The translations under genes and the position numbers were made by a program. This document shows positions 23,509 to 33,766 of a stretch of 43,206 bases of DNA, one piece after another. The DNA comes from an uncultured Pelagibacteraceae bacterium. GTDB taxonomy: Bacteria; Pseudomonadota; Alphaproteobacteria; Pelagibacterales; Pelagibacteraceae. The notes beneath the pieces were generated by a model that saw nothing but the letters and a program-made list of their open reading frames with translations, made no database searches and was not told the DNA's origin. The stretch is taken from NCBI GenBank assembly GCA_902530715.1, contig CACABD010000002.1, positions 7,501 to 50,706 on the forward strand, given 5' to 3'. Position 1 is the first letter of the stretch. Every line of letters starts with the position of its first letter.

Positions 23509-24675
23509 TTATTTGAAATTACTGCAAACTTTGGAAATAATCTTTAACGCATTATCTATTTCATTTTTCTTAACATTTAATGGAGGCAAAACTCGAATTA
23601 CATTTTCAGCTGCACGGATTGTTAATAATCTGTTATCCATTAACTTTTGTATAAATTTTGTTGGATCTTTATAGAGTTGAATGCCAATTAATAAACCCTT
23701 GCCTCTTATTTCTTTGATAGTTTTTGGGTGTTTGGATTTAATATTGTTGAGACTTTCTAAAAAATATTTAGATAGACTTTTTACGTTATTTAAAAAACTT
23801 TTTTTAGTTACAATATCCATAACTGTATTACCAACAGACATAGCCAAAGGGTTTCCTCCAAAAGTTGATCCATGAGATCCAGCGACCATTCCAGAGGCAA
23901 CCTTTTTATTCATTAAAACTGCTCCAATAGGAAATCCACCGCCAATTCCCTTAGCAATTGGGACAATGTCAGGTTTTACTTTAGATTTTTCAAACGCAAA
24001 AAAATCTCCAGATCTTGCAATGCCACATTGTACTTCGTCTAAAATCAATAATATATTTTTTTTGTTACACAAATGTCTCAGTTCTTTCAAACACCAATCA
24101 GGTATTACTTTAATCCCGCCTTCTCCCATGATTGTTTCAACCATAATTGCAGCGGTGTTTTTATTTATCTTTTTTTTTAATGAGTCATGATTTCCAAAAT
24201 TAAAATGGTCAAATCCTGGTATTTTAGGCCCAAATCCCTCTGTCATTTTTTTTGATCCACTAGCGAAAATTGCTGCCAATGTTCTTCCATGAAATGAATT
24301 TTTAACACACAAAATTCTGTTTTTATTGGGTTTACCAATTGAATAAAAGTATCTTCTCGCAACTTTAACCGCAGCCTCTGTTGCCTCAGTTCCACTATTT
24401 TGGAAAATTACAAAATCAGCAAAAGTTTTATTACATAGCTTTTTTGCAAGTTTTTCACCCTCTGGAATTTGAAATGCATTAGAGACATGCCATAGTTTCT
24501 GGGATTGATTTTTTATAGTTTTTACAAGTTTTGGATGCGAATGACCCAAAGAATTTACTGCAATACCTTGGACAAAGTCTAGATACTTTTTATTATCTGA
24601 AGAAAATAAGTAACTTCCCTTTCCAAATTTAAAAGAGATTTTTTTTCTATTATAGTTTTTTGCTAAATAGCTCAT
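23509..24675 (-). CDS. argD: Acetylornithine aminotransferase
   Basis: 388 aa; NSGTEATEAAVKVAR, LDEVQCGIARSG, AKGIGGGFPIGA. Confidence 0.94.
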   Translation of the reverse strand: MSYLAKNYNRKKISFKFGKGSYLFSSDNKKYLDFVQGIAVNSLGHSHPKLVKTIKNQSQKLWHVSNAFQIPEGEKLAKKLCNKTFADFVIFQNSGTEATEAAVKVARRYFYSIGKPNKNRILCVKNSFHGRTLAAIFASGSKKMTEGFGPKIPGFDHFNFGNHDSLKKKINKNTAAIMVETIMGEGGIKVIPDWCLKELRHLCNKKNILLILDEVQCGIARSGDFFAFEKSKVKPDIVPIAKGIGGGFPIGAVLMNKKVASGMVAGSHGSTFGGNPLAMSVGNTVMDIVTKKSFLNNVKSLSKYFLESLNNIKSKHPKTIKEIRGKGLLIGIQLYKDPTKFIQKLMDNRLLTIRAAENVIRVLPPLNVKKNEIDNALKIISKVCSNFK

Positions 24676-25484
24676 GTCTTTATTTTATATCCTATTTTAT
24701 ATAAATAATAAGCGGTCCACCACAAAAGTAAATTTAGAACTAACAAGTAAATTAACCCAAATGTTGTGGATCCATCACTTATACCAATCATCGAAAATCT
24801 CAAACCATCTATCATGTGAAAAAAGGGATTATAAAAACTCATTTCTTTTAGTAAATCTGGAAGTCTCTCAATTGAATAAAATGTTCCCGATAAAAAAGAT
24901 AAAGGCACTATTACAAAATTAGTGACGGTAGCCATGTTATCGTATCTATCGGCCCATAAACCAGCTATAAAACCTAAAGATCCCATAAAAAATGAAGAAA
25001 ATAATAAGTAAATTATGAAATAGTAATAATTTAATATGGCTATATTTACAAACAATTTAAAACAAACAATAGACACAAAGCAAATTATAAATGCTCTTGT
25101 GACTGAGGCCAAAATGATTGCTAATGATACTTCTGCTGCAGACAACGGACTTCCAATTAAATCTATGATATTTCCCATCATTTTACCTCCTAATATTGAA
25201 GATGATGAGTGGGAAAAAGATTGTTGAATTACTTGCATAGAGATTAGCCCTGGTGCTAAAAACTGAATAAAAGGTAAACCTAAAACTTCACCTTTAAGTT
25301 TTCCTAAAGAAACAGATATTACAATTAAAAATAGAATACTTGTCAACATTGGACCTAATATTGTTTGTCCTGATACAATTAAAAATCTTAAAGTTTCTTT
25401 TTGATATAATGAATAAAAACCTATCCAATTTATTAATCCAAATCTTCTCTTTCCAATTTTATATTTTTTATTTAATTCAACCAT
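24672..25484 (-). CDS. ABC-2 type transporter permease
   Basis: 270 aa, about six hydrophobic segments; FLSGTFYSIERLPDLLKEMSFYNPFFHMIDGLR. Confidence 0.88.
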   Translation of the reverse strand: MVELNKKYKIGKRRFGLINWIGFYSLYQKETLRFLIVSGQTILGPMLTSILFLIVISVSLGKLKGEVLGLPFIQFLAPGLISMQVIQQSFSHSSSSILGGKMMGNIIDLIGSPLSAAEVSLAIILASVTRAFIICFVSIVCFKLFVNIAILNYYYFIIYLLFSSFFMGSLGFIAGLWADRYDNMATVTNFVIVPLSFLSGTFYSIERLPDLLKEMSFYNPFFHMIDGLRFSMIGISDGSTTFGLIYLLVLNLLLWWTAYYLYKIGYKIKT

Positions 25485-25606
25485 AAATATAATTCTTAAT
25501 AATTTAAAAAAACTGTGAGGAAATAAAATAATATGCTTGTTTAAAAATTAAATTTATTTATGCTATATATAGTATTTAATTTATAATTAATTACTAAATA
25601 TAGTTT

Positions 25607-26095
25607 ATGAATTGGACAGAAGAAAAAGTAGCAAAATTAAAAGCACTTTGGGGCAAAGGTAATACTGCCAGTCAAATTGCTGAAATATTAGGCGGTGTAA
25701 GTAGAAACGCAGTAATTGGTAAGGCCCACAGGCTTAATTTGTCTGGCAAAATTGTTGCAAAAAAAGGATCATCAATACAAAGAAATAATAAAACAAAAAA
25801 TTTAAACTATAAAAAAGTTAGAAAAGGAAAGTTTAAATCTTTAGTAATAGAAAAAGATTTTGAGCCAGAAAATCCGAAACAACTTGAAGAACTTGATGAA
25901 AACTCCTGCAAATGGCCTATAGGACATCCTAATGAAGAAAATTTTTATTTTTGTGGTAGGACTTCACTTAAAGACTTTTCCTATTGTAAACTTCACTTAC
26001 TGTATGCATTTCAGCCTAAAAACAAAAAAGAAGATGTCGTTGAAAAAGATAGTGAAGTGCCAAAATTTATTCAAAAAAAAATTAGATCAGCTTAA
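25607..26095 (+). CDS. gcrA: Cell-cycle regulator GcrA
   Basis: 162 aa; MNWTEEKVAKLKALWGKGNTASQIAEILGGVSRNAVIGKAHRLNLSGK, C-terminal CKWPIGHPNEENFYFCG. Confidence 0.95.
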   Translation: MNWTEEKVAKLKALWGKGNTASQIAEILGGVSRNAVIGKAHRLNLSGKIVAKKGSSIQRNNKTKNLNYKKVRKGKFKSLVIEKDFEPENPKQLEELDENSCKWPIGHPNEENFYFCGRTSLKDFSYCKLHLLYAFQPKNKKEDVVEKDSEVPKFIQKKIRSA

Positions 26096-26329
26096 TAATT
26101 TTTTTTTCGCGGCTTGAAATTCTTTCTTGCTAATTGTGCCATCCTTATAAAAAATTTTAAGTTTTTTTAATTCTTCTGATATATTCTTAGAGGGGCTTTT
26201 GTCTATATCTAAATTTTTTAATTTATTTAAATTTTTTGCTTTAACTCCTCGATCGATTCCTTGTACAGCCAAATACAAAACAAAAAATAAAATCAAACCT
26301 ACGATAATATAAATAATCCAACTTATCAT
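26087..26329 (-). CDS. Small membrane protein with SHOCT-like C-terminus
   Basis: 80 aa; one TM segment, then LKKLKIFYKDGTISKKEFQAAKKKLLS. Confidence 0.7.
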   Translation of the reverse strand: MISWIIYIIVGLILFFVLYLAVQGIDRGVKAKNLNKLKNLDIDKSPSKNISEELKKLKIFYKDGTISKKEFQAAKKKLLS

Positions 26330-26338
26330 AATATAAAT

Positions 26339-27286
26339 TTATTTTTTTTTTGCATATTCGCCAGTTTCTTTCCACATATAACAATATTTTTCTACTTCTT
26401 TGTCAAAATTTCGATTAAAATTTTTACCAATATCAATATTTGTTTTATATTTTCCTGAAGGGATATTGTGATAAAAAAGTAATTTTATTTGATCTCTTGT
26501 AATTAAGGGATTAGGTAAAATCTGGAAAAAAGTTGCCATAATATTTGCTAAAAATAGAGGCATGGGTACAAAAAATCTTTTTTTTTCAATTAATTTAAGT
26601 AATTTTTCTATAATCTGTTTAAAAGTCAATTCGTCTGGTCCAATACACTCAATTATTTTATTAGGGTTATCTTTTTCTATTAAATCTATGATTAAATTAC
26701 ATATGTCAATACAATGTAAAGGCATAAATTTAGTTTTACCTCTGTAATATAACGGAAAAATTGGCAACATGTTCAATAATCCCATTATCATGGTTGTAAA
26801 GTTATCATCAACAGAGTAAATGATTGATGGTTTTAGAATTATCGATTCTTTAAAGTTTTTTTGAACTGCCATTTCTCCATTTAATTTACTCATTGCATAC
26901 TTAGAGTCCTTTGCATTTTCAATTCCAAGTGCAGAAAGATGAATAAATTTATCTAATTTATGTTTCTGACAAAGACGTGATATCATGCTTGGAAATTTTT
27001 CATGTATATTCGTAAAAGTATTAGCTCCCTTTTCAAATAAAATTCCAACCAAATTTACACAAACGTCTGCTTTTTTAATAAGTTTGTCTATTTTATTAAA
27101 ATCAAATATATTTGTTTCAACAATATCTAAATATCCGGGATTTGCTTGAGTTTTTAATATATAGCCTTTTTGATGTAAATTTCTCGTTACTGCAGTAACC
27201 TTTAAATTTTTTTGTGTAAGACCTCTTATCAAGTTTCGACCAATCTGACCACTAGCGCCAAAAATTAGACAATTTTTTGGTTTCAT
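26339..27286 (-). CDS. NAD(P)-binding complex I NDUFA9-like / atypical SDR protein
   Basis: 315 aa; NCLIFGASGQIGRNLIRGL Rossmann motif. Confidence 0.88.
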   Translation of the reverse strand: MKPKNCLIFGASGQIGRNLIRGLTQKNLKVTAVTRNLHQKGYILKTQANPGYLDIVETNIFDFNKIDKLIKKADVCVNLVGILFEKGANTFTNIHEKFPSMISRLCQKHKLDKFIHLSALGIENAKDSKYAMSKLNGEMAVQKNFKESIILKPSIIYSVDDNFTTMIMGLLNMLPIFPLYYRGKTKFMPLHCIDICNLIIDLIEKDNPNKIIECIGPDELTFKQIIEKLLKLIEKKRFFVPMPLFLANIMATFFQILPNPLITRDQIKLLFYHNIPSGKYKTNIDIGKNFNRNFDKEVEKYCYMWKETGEYAKKK

Positions 27287-27311
27287 ATATATATTAAGTA
27301 TTAAAAATTTT

Positions 27312-27917
27312 ATGGATATAAAAGTTCACAATCATGATTTACCAAAAGATATAGAATTTGGCAATAAGATTGCGATTGATTGCGAATTTATGGGTCTTAA
27401 TTTTTTAAGAGATAAATTATGCCTTGTTCAAATTTCTTCTGGAAAAAATGATGCGCACATTGTGCAACTAAATAGAGTGAATTATGATGCCCCAAATCTA
27501 AAGAAAGTCTTATCAAATAGATCAATAATTAAAATATTTCATTATGCAAGGGCAGATCTCGTTTTTATAAAAAAATATTTAAAAATTGAAGTTGATAATA
27601 TTGAAGATACAAAATTACAGTCAAAATTAATTAGAAAGTATACTGATAAACATGGTCTTAAAGATTTGATTAAGGAGTTTGTTGGAGTTGATATAAGTAA
27701 GCAATATCAATCATCAGATTTCGGAGGAGAATTATCACCTGCTCAAATTAAATATTGCGCTAATGATGTTGTATATTTGCATAAAATTAATGATGTATTG
27801 AATAAAATGCTAGTAAGAGAAAAAAGAATAAACCTTTACAAAGACTGTTTAAAATATTTAAACACTAGAGTGAATCTGGATTTAGAGTGCTTTCCAGATG
27901 ATATTTGGTCACATTAA
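27312..27917 (+). CDS. rnd: Ribonuclease D-like 3'-5' exonuclease
   Basis: 201 aa; IAIDCEFMGL, HYARADLVFI, YCANDVVYL DEDD motifs. Confidence 0.9.
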   Translation: MDIKVHNHDLPKDIEFGNKIAIDCEFMGLNFLRDKLCLVQISSGKNDAHIVQLNRVNYDAPNLKKVLSNRSIIKIFHYARADLVFIKKYLKIEVDNIEDTKLQSKLIRKYTDKHGLKDLIKEFVGVDISKQYQSSDFGGELSPAQIKYCANDVVYLHKINDVLNKMLVREKRINLYKDCLKYLNTRVNLDLECFPDDIWSH

Positions 27918-28897
27918 TGAATAGAAACAAATTTAAAAAAATAGCAAAGGAAGTTATTTCCTTTGAAATAAAATCATTACAGAAATTAAGAACTTCAATT
28001 GATAAAAATTTTAACAAAGCTTTGACTGCAATTACCAATTGTAGGAAGGGGAAAATAATATTGTCTGGTGTTGGTAAGTCTGGCATAATAGCAAAAAAAA
28101 TATCATCTACACTTTCATCGGTTGGAACTCCTTCTTTTTTTGTTGACGCAAGTGCATGTTCTCATGGTGATCTAGGACAGATAAGTAGTAACGACGTTCT
28201 CATTTTAATTAGCAATAGTGGAGAGTCAGCTGAATTAAAGAATATAATACAACATGCTAATAGAAATAAAGATATTATTTTAATAGGAATAGTTTCAAAA
28301 AAAAATTCATTACTTTACAAAAATTCTGATATAAAAATTTTGTTGCCAGAAGTTAGGGAAGCTGGACCTGGAAATATAATACCAACATCTTCAACGGTAA
28401 TGCAACTTGCAATAGGGGATGCATTAGCTATTTCAACAATGAAACAAAAAAATTTTGGTGAAAAGGAATTCAAAAAATTTCACCCATCTGGAAGTATTGG
28501 TGCTAAGCTTAAAACAGTTGAAGATTTAATGCTAAAGGGTAAAAAAATACCATTTATAAAAGAAAATACTAAGATGAGAGTTGCATTAAAAATTATTACT
28601 AAAAAAAAACTTGGTGTTTTGATTGTTCAAAATAATTCAAAAAAAACAAATGGTATTATAACTGATGGACAAATAAGAAGGTTTAGTGAAAAAGAGGGTA
28701 ATTTAGATAACTTTAAAGTTAAAGACGTGATGACAAAAAATCCAATATCTATAAATAAGGATGTTTTGGCCGCGAAAGCCTTATCATTAATGAATTCTAA
28801 GAGAATTACATCTTTATGCGTACATAAAAATAAAATTATCAATAAAACAATTGGTATTATTCACATACATAATATTTTAGAAAATAACATTCAGTAA
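27905..28897 (+). CDS. kdsD: Arabinose-5-phosphate isomerase (SIS + CBS domains)
   Basis: 330 aa; GVGKSGIIAKKISSTLSSVGTPSFFVDASACSHGDLG, tandem CBS. Confidence 0.93.
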   Translation: MVTLMNRNKFKKIAKEVISFEIKSLQKLRTSIDKNFNKALTAITNCRKGKIILSGVGKSGIIAKKISSTLSSVGTPSFFVDASACSHGDLGQISSNDVLILISNSGESAELKNIIQHANRNKDIILIGIVSKKNSLLYKNSDIKILLPEVREAGPGNIIPTSSTVMQLAIGDALAISTMKQKNFGEKEFKKFHPSGSIGAKLKTVEDLMLKGKKIPFIKENTKMRVALKIITKKKLGVLIVQNNSKKTNGIITDGQIRRFSEKEGNLDNFKVKDVMTKNPISINKDVLAAKALSLMNSKRITSLCVHKNKIINKTIGIIHIHNILENNIQ

Positions 28898-29497
28898 ATG
28901 GATAAAAAGTCTTACATTCAAATTTTTATTATCTGCGGAATAGTTTTTATCACAACATTTGTTTATTTAAATTACTTTAAAAACCCTAGTGCTGGCTATG
29001 TTGAGAATTTAAGAAATAATGAAAATTCAAAAGTTCTAGAGGGATCGGGTGATATGATAAAGCAAATGTCATATTTTTCAGAGGATAATAAGGGTAATAG
29101 ATACGAAATAACTTCTGAGTCGGGCATTATTAATCCTGACAAATCAAATTTAATATTAATGAATAAAGTGACTGCCGTGATATTTTTATTAAATGGTGAA
29201 AAAATTTTTATCAGTTCAAATGAGGCTAGATATAATGATGAAAATAATGATACAACTTTTAGTGGATATGTTAAAATGATCTATAACGATAACAAAATAA
29301 TTTCTGAAAATCTCGATCTGTCATTTAAAGATCAAACTGCAGTCTTATATGATAATGTAAATTATATAAGTAATTTAACTAAATTGAATGCAGATAGAAT
29401 TATTATAGATTTTATAAGTAAAAATACAAAAATTGAAATGGATGACAAAAAAAATAATATTCTTGTTCGTAGTAAAGTAAAAAATGTCAGTAATTAA
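28898..29497 (+). CDS. lptC: LPS export ABC transporter periplasmic protein LptC
   Basis: 199 aa; N-terminal TM and beta-jellyroll-like region between kdsD and lptB. Confidence 0.75.
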   Translation: MDKKSYIQIFIICGIVFITTFVYLNYFKNPSAGYVENLRNNENSKVLEGSGDMIKQMSYFSEDNKGNRYEITSESGIINPDKSNLILMNKVTAVIFLLNGEKIFISSNEARYNDENNDTTFSGYVKMIYNDNKIISENLDLSFKDQTAVLYDNVNYISNLTKLNADRIIIDFISKNTKIEMDDKKNNILVRSKVKNVSN

Positions 29498-30260
29498 AAA
29501 ATTTCGTATTATAAAATTTAAACAAAAAAAACCACTGCTGAAGTTGGAAAATATTAATATTGCATTTGCTAAAAGGCCCGTTTTACAAAATATTAATTTA
29601 GAAATAAATCATGGGGAGATACTCGGAATGCTCGGGCCAAATGGGGTTGGTAAATCTACAATATTCAATCTAATTACTGGTTTAATAAAACCTGATAAAG
29701 GAAATATAATTATAAACGATGAAAATGTTAATGAATTTCCAATATTTGTTAGAACATCTAGATTCAAGCTAAATGTTTGCCCACAAATTGGGGGATATTT
29801 TTATGATTTGACTTTACAAGAAAATCTCAAAGCGGTGGGTGAAATTCAAGTTAGAGAAACTAGACTAAGAGATGAAAAAATTAATTATTTAATTTCAAAG
29901 TTTGATTTAGAAAATATTAGAGATATAAAGGCTCGTCATTTATCTGGTGGACAAAAAAAGCGCTTAATTCTAGCAATGGCTCTATTGGGCGATCCAGAGT
30001 TGCTCTTGTTGGATGAACCGTTTAGTGCTTTAGATTTAAAATCTATAAAAACATTGCAAGATATAATTATAAATTTACAGTCAGAGAGAAAAATAAGTAT
30101 CTGCATAACAGATCATCAAGCAGCAGACTTACTTAGAGTTTGTGATACTGCAATAGTTTTAGCTGAGGGAAAAGTCATAGCAAAAGGAACTCCTTCAGAG
30201 CTAGTAAAGAATGAAAATGCAATAAATGCATATTTTGGTGACTCATTTAAATTCAATTAA
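29484..30260 (+). CDS. lptB: LPS export ABC transporter ATP-binding protein
   Basis: 258 aa; GPNGVGKST, LSGGQKKRL, LLLDEPFSALD. Confidence 0.94.
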   Translation: MSVIKKFRIIKFKQKKPLLKLENINIAFAKRPVLQNINLEINHGEILGMLGPNGVGKSTIFNLITGLIKPDKGNIIINDENVNEFPIFVRTSRFKLNVCPQIGGYFYDLTLQENLKAVGEIQVRETRLRDEKINYLISKFDLENIRDIKARHLSGGQKKRLILAMALLGDPELLLLDEPFSALDLKSIKTLQDIIINLQSERKISICITDHQAADLLRVCDTAIVLAEGKVIAKGTPSELVKNENAINAYFGDSFKFN

Positions 30261-30265
30261 ATTTT

Positions 30266-31588
30266 ATGGTGAAAGTTGTTATTAAAAAAAGGGTTAATCA
30301 ATTTAATGAAGTAATTAATGTAGATGGAGACAAAAGTTTATCCATAAGATCATTGTTAATTGGTTCTCAGTCTTTTGGGATTTGCAAAATTAAAAATTTG
30401 CCTAAATCTGAGGATATTTTGAGTACAATAAGTGGATTAAAAAAATTAGGTATTAAAATTTATTTCAGAAATAAAATATGTTTTATATACGGTAAAGGGC
30501 TTAACGGATTTGATTACAAAAAAAATATTGTCATAAATGCAGGTAATTCAGGAACATTTGCTAGACTTTTACTTGGTTTATTAATCAAGTCACCATATGA
30601 ATTAAAAATTATTGGAGATAAAAGTCTATCTAGGCGGGATTTTAAGAGAATTATTAATCCATTAGAACAATTTGGAGCAAAATTTATTGCAAATAAAAAA
30701 AAAACTCTTCCTCTAAAAATTTTAGGTTCGGAATATTTAAAACCGATAAATTTTTTTGAAAAAAAAGGTTCGGCGCAATGTAAAAGTTCGGTAATCTTGG
30801 CTGCTCTAAATACACCTGGCAAAACCACTATTGTTGCTAAAAAATCCAGAAATCATACTGAGTTACTTCTAAAACACTTAAAGTTGCCTATAAAAGTATT
30901 AAGTAATAAAAAACACGACCTAATCGAAATAACTGGTCAAAGACAGTTCAAATCTTTTGACTATGTTATACCAGGGGACATGAGCTCAAGTGCTTTTTTT
31001 ATCGTGCTTACTCTACTTTCAAGAAATTCTAAACTTAAAATTAAAAATATAAATATTAATCCGTCACGGACAGGATTCATAAAAATAATAAATAAAATGG
31101 GAGCAAAAGTAAAATTTGCAAATAAACGAAATAATTACGGCGAGTTAATTGCTGATGTTTGTGTAGTCAGTCAAAGAAAATTTAAAGCTATTAATTGTCC
31201 AATTGAATTAAATAGTAATGCTATAGACGAGTTTTTAATAATTTTTTTGATAGCCTCAAAAGCATCTGGAATATCTTATTTTAAGAAACTTGGAGAGTTA
31301 AATAAAAAGGAAAGTCCAAGACTGGAATTAGCTTCGATGATACTTAAGAAAATGGGAGTAAAAACTGAAACAAGTAAAGACTCAATAAAAATTTTTGGTA
31401 ATCCAAATTTAAAAGTGAATAAAAAAATTTTAATAAATAATTTTTATAAAGATCATAGAATTTTCATGACTTCTGTAATTGCAGCATTATGTTTTGGAGG
31501 AGAATGGACTATTGAGGATGGAGAGTCACATATGAGTTCTTTTCCATCATTTTTAAGAATTTTGAGAAAAATGGGTTACAAATTTTAA
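30266..31588 (+). CDS. aroA: 3-phosphoshikimate 1-carboxyvinyltransferase
   Basis: 440 aa; GDKSLSIRSLLIG, NAGNSGTFARLL, IPGDMSSSAFF, KESPRL. Confidence 0.94.
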   Translation: MVKVVIKKRVNQFNEVINVDGDKSLSIRSLLIGSQSFGICKIKNLPKSEDILSTISGLKKLGIKIYFRNKICFIYGKGLNGFDYKKNIVINAGNSGTFARLLLGLLIKSPYELKIIGDKSLSRRDFKRIINPLEQFGAKFIANKKKTLPLKILGSEYLKPINFFEKKGSAQCKSSVILAALNTPGKTTIVAKKSRNHTELLLKHLKLPIKVLSNKKHDLIEITGQRQFKSFDYVIPGDMSSSAFFIVLTLLSRNSKLKIKNININPSRTGFIKIINKMGAKVKFANKRNNYGELIADVCVVSQRKFKAINCPIELNSNAIDEFLIIFLIASKASGISYFKKLGELNKKESPRLELASMILKKMGVKTETSKDSIKIFGNPNLKVNKKILINNFYKDHRIFMTSVIAALCFGGEWTIEDGESHMSSFPSFLRILRKMGYKF

Positions 31589-31708
31589 GAAATCTTTAAG
31601 TATTAAAAAATTGACCTAAAAAAGCTTAATTTATCAGTTATTTAACTTTTTTTTGTTTCTTGATTAATTTAACGAAATTCTCTAAAAACTCTTCCTTTAA
31701 AATAACTA

Positions 31709-33463
31709 ATGGAAATTTATAAACAAACAAACACTGCTGCAACTAAAGAATTTGAAAAGCTTCTTGATAACCAGATATCTAAAACTAAAAATATAATTGA
31801 AGGTAAAATCATAGAGGGGACTGTGACCAAAATTGGTGAGAAATACGTATTTCTATTCATAGAAGGTCTAAAATCTGAACCCCTAGTAGATATAAATGAG
31901 TTAAAAACATTGGGACAAGAAAATAAAATTAAAATTGGAGAAAAAATTCAGGTGCTACTTGAGAGAATTGAAGATAAAAATGGTGAAGTAGTTGTTTCGG
32001 CTAGTAAAGCTCATAAGATTAAAGGTTGGGATATTCTCGTCAAAGCCTTTGAAAATAATGAACCAATTATGGGAAAGATAACAAGCAAATGTAAAGGGGG
32101 AGTAATAGTTGAACATATAGATACAGGTTCACTTATGTTCTGTCCTGGTTCACAAATTTCAGATATTCCAATTAAAGACATTTCACACTTGATGAATGAG
32201 CCACAAAAGTTTGCTTTAATTAAAATGGACAAAGTTAGAGGTAACGCATGTGTTTCTAGAAGACAAATTATTTCTTCTGGTAAAAAAGAGGATAAGGCTA
32301 AAATTATTGAAAAATACAAAGAGGGAGACATAATTAAAAATGCAGTGGTGAAAGGTTACAGTTCGTTTGGCTGTTTTTTTAATGTCAACAATGAATTAGA
32401 TTGTTTAGTCCATTTACAAGAAATTAGTTATTCAAGGGTTAATCATCCCGAAGAAGTTTTTAATATAGGAGATAAACATGATTTGCTTGTGATTTCAGTG
32501 GACAAAGAAAAATTACAAATAGGATGTAGTATAAAGCAACTTTCTCCAGATCCTTTTGAAAAAATATCTAACTATGAATTAAATAAAAAGTATGAAGTTA
32601 AAGTAATAAAAATAATGGACTTTGGTGTGTTTGCTGAACTAGAGCCAGGCTTAACTACTTTGTTACATTCGAGTGAAATAAGCTGGTCTAGGAAAAACAT
32701 TTCGCCAAAAAAAGTATTCAAGGTTGGTGACAAAATAGATTGTGTAATAACTGAGATAGATAAAGATAAAAGAAGAATAGCAATCTCTTATAGATTAACG
32801 AAAGAAAATCCTTTTGATCAAATTCTAAAAGATAATCCAGTAGGTTCAGAGGTAAGCGGTATTATAAGTAGCATGAACGAATATGCAATTTATTTAAAAT
32901 TAGATGATTATGAAATTGATGCATTTCTCCATTTTAATGATCTAAGTTATACTGGTACTCCAGAGGAAATAGCAAAAAATTTTAAATTAAAAGATAAACT
33001 AAAAGTTAAAGTTCTTGAGATAAAAAAAGATGCACAAAAAGTTAGGGTTGGTTTAAAACAAACACAAAAGGATCCTTTTGATTATTTTAAAGATAAAAAA
33101 GTTAATGAAACAGTAACTGTTAAAGTTCTTTCCTCTGACAACAAAGGACTGACAGTCAAGCCCGAAGGATGTGATATAAATTTGATTATTAAAAAATCCC
33201 AAATCGCTGTATCATCATCTGATGCTAGGCCATCGAGGTTTGTTGGAGGTGAAAGAATTGATGCCGCAATTTCAGAGCTGAATATTGAAAAAAGAAAAGT
33301 TTCACTAAGTATTAAACTTTTGGAAGAATTACAGAATAAAGAGGCTGTATCAAAATTTAGTTCGCCATTATCTGGAAAAAATTTACCTTTTTCCTCATTG
33401 TCTGATAAGTTAACTTTTTCCTCATTGTCTGATAAGTTAAGTAATAAAAAAGAAAAAAAATAG
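31709..33463 (+). CDS. rpsA: 30S ribosomal protein S1
   Basis: 584 aa; six S1-domain repeats. Confidence 0.96.
   Translation: MEIYKQTNTAATKEFEKLLDNQISKTKNIIEGKIIEGTVTKIGEKYVFLFIEGLKSEPLVDINELKTLGQENKIKIGEKIQVLLERIEDKNGEVVVSASKAHKIKGWDILVKAFENNEPIMGKITSKCKGGVIVEHIDTGSLMFCPGSQISDIPIKDISHLMNEPQKFALIKMDKVRGNACVSRRQIISSGKKEDKAKIIEKYKEGDIIKNAVVKGYSSFGCFFNVNNELDCLVHLQEISYSRVNHPEEVFNIGDKHDLLVISVDKEKLQIGCSIKQLSPDPFEKISNYELNKKYEVKVIKIMDFGVFAELEPGLTTLLHSSEISWSRKNISPKKVFKVGDKIDCVITEIDKDKRRIAISYRLTKENPFDQILKDNPVGSEVSGIISSMNEYAIYLKLDDYEIDAFLHFNDLSYTGTPEEIAKNFKLKDKLKVKVLEIKKDAQKVRVGLKQTQKDPFDYFKDKKVNETVTVKVLSSDNKGLTVKPEGCDINLIIKKSQIAVSSSDARPSRFVGGERIDAAISELNIEKRKVSLSIKLLEELQNKEAVSKFSSPLSGKNLPFSSLSDKLTFSSLSDKLSNKKEKK
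33387..33440 (+). repeat. Perfect 27-bp tandem repeat (x2) at the 3' end of rpsA
   Basis: CTTTTTCCTCATTGTCTGATAAGTTAA repeated head-to-tail, encoding duplicated FSSLSDKLT. Confidence 0.95.
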
Positions 33464-33478
33464 TATTTACAAACTAAA

Positions 33479-33766
33479 TTGTCAGTATCAAAGTCAGATT
33501 TGTTAAAACAACTAAGTCGAACTTACCCCAATCTGTTAAAAAAAAATTTATTAAAAATTTTTGATATATTTTTAAAAGAAATAAAGATAGCTTTAAAAAA
33601 TGGCGAAAGAGTAGAGTTGAGAGGATGGGGTGTTTTTTACCAAAAAACACAAAAAAGTAGAAATTCAAGAAACCCTAAAACCTCAGAAACCGTTTATACT
33701 CCAGAAAAGAAGAAAATAAATTTTAAGATGAGCAAAGAATTATTTAAAATAATTAATGAAAAATAA
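33479..33766 (+). CDS. ihfB: Integration host factor subunit beta-like / HU-family protein
   Basis: 95 aa; GERVELRGWGVF and RNPKT motifs; downstream of rpsA as usual. ORF-track start; an alternative nearby start is possible. Confidence 0.88.
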   Translation: MSVSKSDLLKQLSRTYPNLLKKNLLKIFDIFLKEIKIALKNGERVELRGWGVFYQKTQKSRNSRNPKTSETVYTPEKKKINFKMSKELFKIINEK

